The notes below the pieces were generated by a model that was not told the origin of the DNA, searched no databases, and was given only the letters and a program-made list of their open reading frames with translations. Below are positions 63,001 through 64,000 of a stretch of 64,000 nt of DNA, piece after piece. The translations under genes were made by a program, and so were the position numbers. The stretch lies in assembly GCA_017469525.1 (NCBI GenBank), contig JAFUGG010000027.1:1-64000 (forward strand), written 5' to 3'. This DNA comes from Bacteroidaceae bacterium (lineage in GTDB: Bacteria; Bacteroidota; Bacteroidia; Bacteroidales; Bacteroidaceae). How positions within the stretch are numbered: position 1 is the stretch's first letter; every line of letters begins with the position of its first letter.

Positions 63001-64000
63001 CCACAAGGACGTATCTGTTGGGCTTCTCGGCACTCCAAGGCAAGGGTTTCTCTATGTTGAAAGAGGTCTGCCACGCTGCCGCCTCGCCTCCCTTGATAGC
63101 CTCCACGACATCGCTCAGCTGCCCGGCTGCCTCCGAGGTCTCGTCGGAATAGAGCCGGACAGGGTAGATGCTGTACGACATCGTCAGCCCTTTCAGCACC
63201 TTCTGGCTGAGGTTGTTGACCTTTCCGTCGACCTGGACGACGGCTTCCTCCTCGCCGAGTTGCATGGTTCTTACTGCCAAGTCGGCAATCTGAACCTGCG
63301 GGAACGCCGTGAGATATGTGCTGCGGAAGATTCCGGGCAAGCGGAACATGTCCTGAGCCTCAAGGAAGGAGCCGTCACTATTGCGGTAGACTTCGACGGC
63401 GAGGCTGTTTTCGCCGTCCTCTTTCAAGTAGTTCGTGATGTCGAAACGAGCAGTGTTCCGGCTGTTCTTGCTGAATCCGACGTACCTTCCATTGACCCAA
63501 AGATAGAAGAAACTATCGACGCCATCGAAGTTGAGGATGACCTGTCGGCCTCGCCAATCAGCGGGGATGGTGAAGTTCCGGCGGTAGGAGCCCACCTCGT
63601 TGCGGTATTTGTAGGTCGTCCAGCGCTGGTCCTTCGGTTCGCGCATCACGCCTTCCCGCCAATCGTCCTTCTTTACTTCGTGATAGAAAATAACGGGCTG
63701 ATTGACATAAATAGGGACGCCATACTTCATCTCGCCGTGTCGCCCGAGTCCCTGAACGTTCCAGCAGCCCGGCACTTCTATGTCGTCCCAGCCCTTGACG
63801 TCATATGAAGAGTCTGCAAAGCCCTTGGGCCTTTGGTCGGGATTAGCGCTCCAATGGAACTTCCAGATGCCGTCGAGGCACTGGAAATACGTGCTTCCTT
63901 CGGGCAGTACGCTGCGGGCTGCACCGGCGTTGGCGAAGGGAAAGATATGGGCACGCGGCTGGAGTTTGTTGAGCGACAGCCTTTCCGGGCTTTGCCACTC
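60056..64000 (-). CDS. lacZ: GH2 beta-galactosidase with C-terminal F5/8-type C domain, 5' partial
   Basis: The frame is open to the right window edge (it reads EWQSPERLSLNKLQPRAH), so the N-terminus is missing; 1314 codons are present. The LacZ order is clear: sugar-binding domain, Ig-like domain, then the TIM barrel with KGVNRHETNPTTGHA, VRLSHYSNDPYF, acid/base Glu in VIWSLGNEAGPG and nucleophile Glu in SEYAHSMGNS. A small-chain domain follows. Residues near the C-terminus (YGKNLVDGDPSTIWHT ... YPHWVDFD ... RARYLRFTAQSS) form an F5/8-type C (CBM32-like) discoidin domain that E. coli LacZ lacks, which suggests action on a polymeric or surface-bound galactoside. The GTG at 63775 is an internal codon, not the start. 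Confidence 0.95.
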   Translation of the reverse strand, partial: EWQSPERLSLNKLQPRAHIFPFANAGAARSVLPEGSTYFQCLDGIWKFHWSANPDQRPKGFADSSYDVKGWDDIEVPGCWNVQGLGRHGEMKYGVPIYVNQPVIFYHEVKKDDWREGVMREPKDQRWTTYKYRNEVGSYRRNFTIPADWRGRQVILNFDGVDSFFYLWVNGRYVGFSKNSRNTARFDITNYLKEDGENSLAVEVYRNSDGSFLEAQDMFRLPGIFRSTYLTAFPQVQIADLAVRTMQLGEEEAVVQVDGKVNNLSQKVLKGLTMSYSIYPVRLYSDETSEAAGQLSDVVEAIKGGEAAAWQTSFNIEKPLPWSAEKPNRYVLVAELKDKKGRLLDCTSTYFGIRTVEIRETKAAEDEFGLAGRYFYVNGKPVKLKGVNRHETNPTTGHAITRSQMLEEVKLMKRGNINHVRLSHYSNDPYFYYLADKYGLYLEDEANIESHEYYYGEASLSHPQEWRAAHVARNMEAVKAHVNHPSIVIWSLGNEAGPGDNFKAAYEAIKAFDQSRPVQYERNNDIVDMGSNQYPSVDWVRFAVKGTGKGIKYPYHISEYAHSMGNSLGNLIDYWEAIESTNFFCGAAIWDWVDQAIDTYKADDGTKYFGYGGDHGDWPNDGMFCMNGIMLPDLSPKPQYYEVKKVYQNVGVTLDEVREVHGKKVADFTVFNKNYFEPISSREYDVVAYLVVDGEKQAELPISLSEDIRPRKQMRCYCPVDMSRGGEYFLNVEFRLKHDMPWAEKGYVQMAEQLFLLDTSSQNWNVSFPRGTQQVKNEGGKVVVKGKDHIITFDNRTGSLCGMQQGGKVFFENSPLQLSAFRAPVDNDNWARDQWFQQGLYALQHRAVGNPVVSKSPDGVVLVSYTVESQAAGRGGAKHRPGKAGQPYESVAEATGQGETVSFTSKVVYRVYPDGKVVLASSIITSDPDLPLPRLGYEMKLPSQFDRYTYYGRGPLNNYNDRKSGFFVGIYESTVQEQFVSFPKPQSMGNREDVRWCALRDGQGDGLLFVSELGTMSTSALPWSALQLTKAQHPHELPASDGTYLHLDCKVNGMGGNSCGQGGPLKKDRVLGALHQMKLLIAPVGEGDELSGTSAVRRSHLCPVAILRDKAGKVTIVGDTYDSGETPSVLYRIAGGKPQKYTEPFDFKQGGTVVAWYEKSAAIKTSATFEKIEKVPVEVVYVSSEEGPGGEYGKNLVDGDPSTIWHTMYSITVPKYPHWVDFDCGEEKLIKGFTYLPRQDGSPNGNIKAYKVQLSSDGKTWAEPVSEGSFDGSAKEKKVLFDKPQRARYLRFTAQSSQNGADFASGAEFNVLAE

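Noticed and set aside
63773..63775. GTG at 63775 as start of the GH2 gene
   Set aside because: The frame continues to the window edge with clear GH2 sugar-binding-domain sequence, so the true start is outside.
62156..63808. 550-codon plus-strand ORF
   Set aside because: Antisense to the GH2 gene, which has both catalytic motifs.

Overview
The window looks like a chromosome segment of a Bacteroidales bacterium, most likely Prevotella or a close relative. Seen directly: many intergenic regions carry the Bacteroidetes -7 promoter box TAnnTTTG (TATCTTTG, TAACTTTG, TATATTTG, TACCTTTG), and Shine-Dalgarno sites are not evident. The gene families fit as well: a MobV/PriCT-2 mobilizable element, very large secreted proteins with dockerin ends, a membrane-embedded AraC regulator and a secreted GH2 enzyme.

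Region 1 (1-17203) is a mobilizable genomic island ending at a tRNA-Met gene. Its left part holds replication and transfer genes on the plus strand: a PriCT-2 primase-like protein, a DUF6371-like protein, a hairpin-rich oriT candidate and a MobV relaxase. After a bidirectional terminator comes a block of twelve tightly packed minus-strand genes (16722 to 3933). In transcription order these are an XRE regulator, an Mrr endonuclease, a GHKL (MORC/MutL-like) ATPase, two uncharacterised proteins, a C5 cytosine methyltransferase, a small protein, an McrB-like AAA+ ATPase, a DUF2357/PD-(D/E)XK McrC-like nuclease, a nucleoside deoxyribosyltransferase-like enzyme, a Vsr endonuclease and a Fic protein. 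Gaps are 2 to 21 bp or genes overlap by 4 to 11 bp, so I read it as one composite defence operon. The small protein is a free-standing copy of the N-terminal domain of the McrB-like ATPase.

Region 2 (17304-34443) is mostly core genome on the plus strand: ribF, a THUMP-like methyltransferase, yifB/comM, rhuM, an AraC regulator, an acetyltransferase, an NTF2-like protein, a flavodoxin, an aldo/keto reductase, an MBOAT acyltransferase with an SGNH-like partner, a divergent PI-PLC-like lipase, a low-molecular-weight phosphatase, an outer-membrane protein, a Sel1 lipoprotein and a YbaK-type deacylase. Two insertions here (rhuM, and MBOAT plus SGNH) are each bounded by a duplicate of the 3' end of the upstream host gene.

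Region 3 (34560-53841) encodes secreted giants on the minus strand: a 993-aa chitobiase-C-type repeat protein and two tandem paralogues of 2324 and 2307 aa (beta-helix blocks, helical bundles, propeller, C-terminal dockerin). A membrane-bound AraC-type regulator lies between the first and the pair.

Region 4 (53842-64000) carries coaD, parE, a GNAT-like protein and a partial LacZ-type GH2 beta-galactosidase, separated by repeat-rich intergenic DNA. A RAYT-type transposase gene sits inside a nested palindromic element, and three gene-less copies of about 197 bp lie within 13 kb. Short tandem arrays in at least five intergenic places share a strict 22-bp period phased on CAAAG. These arrays, the island operon and the gene-end duplications are the most unusual content.
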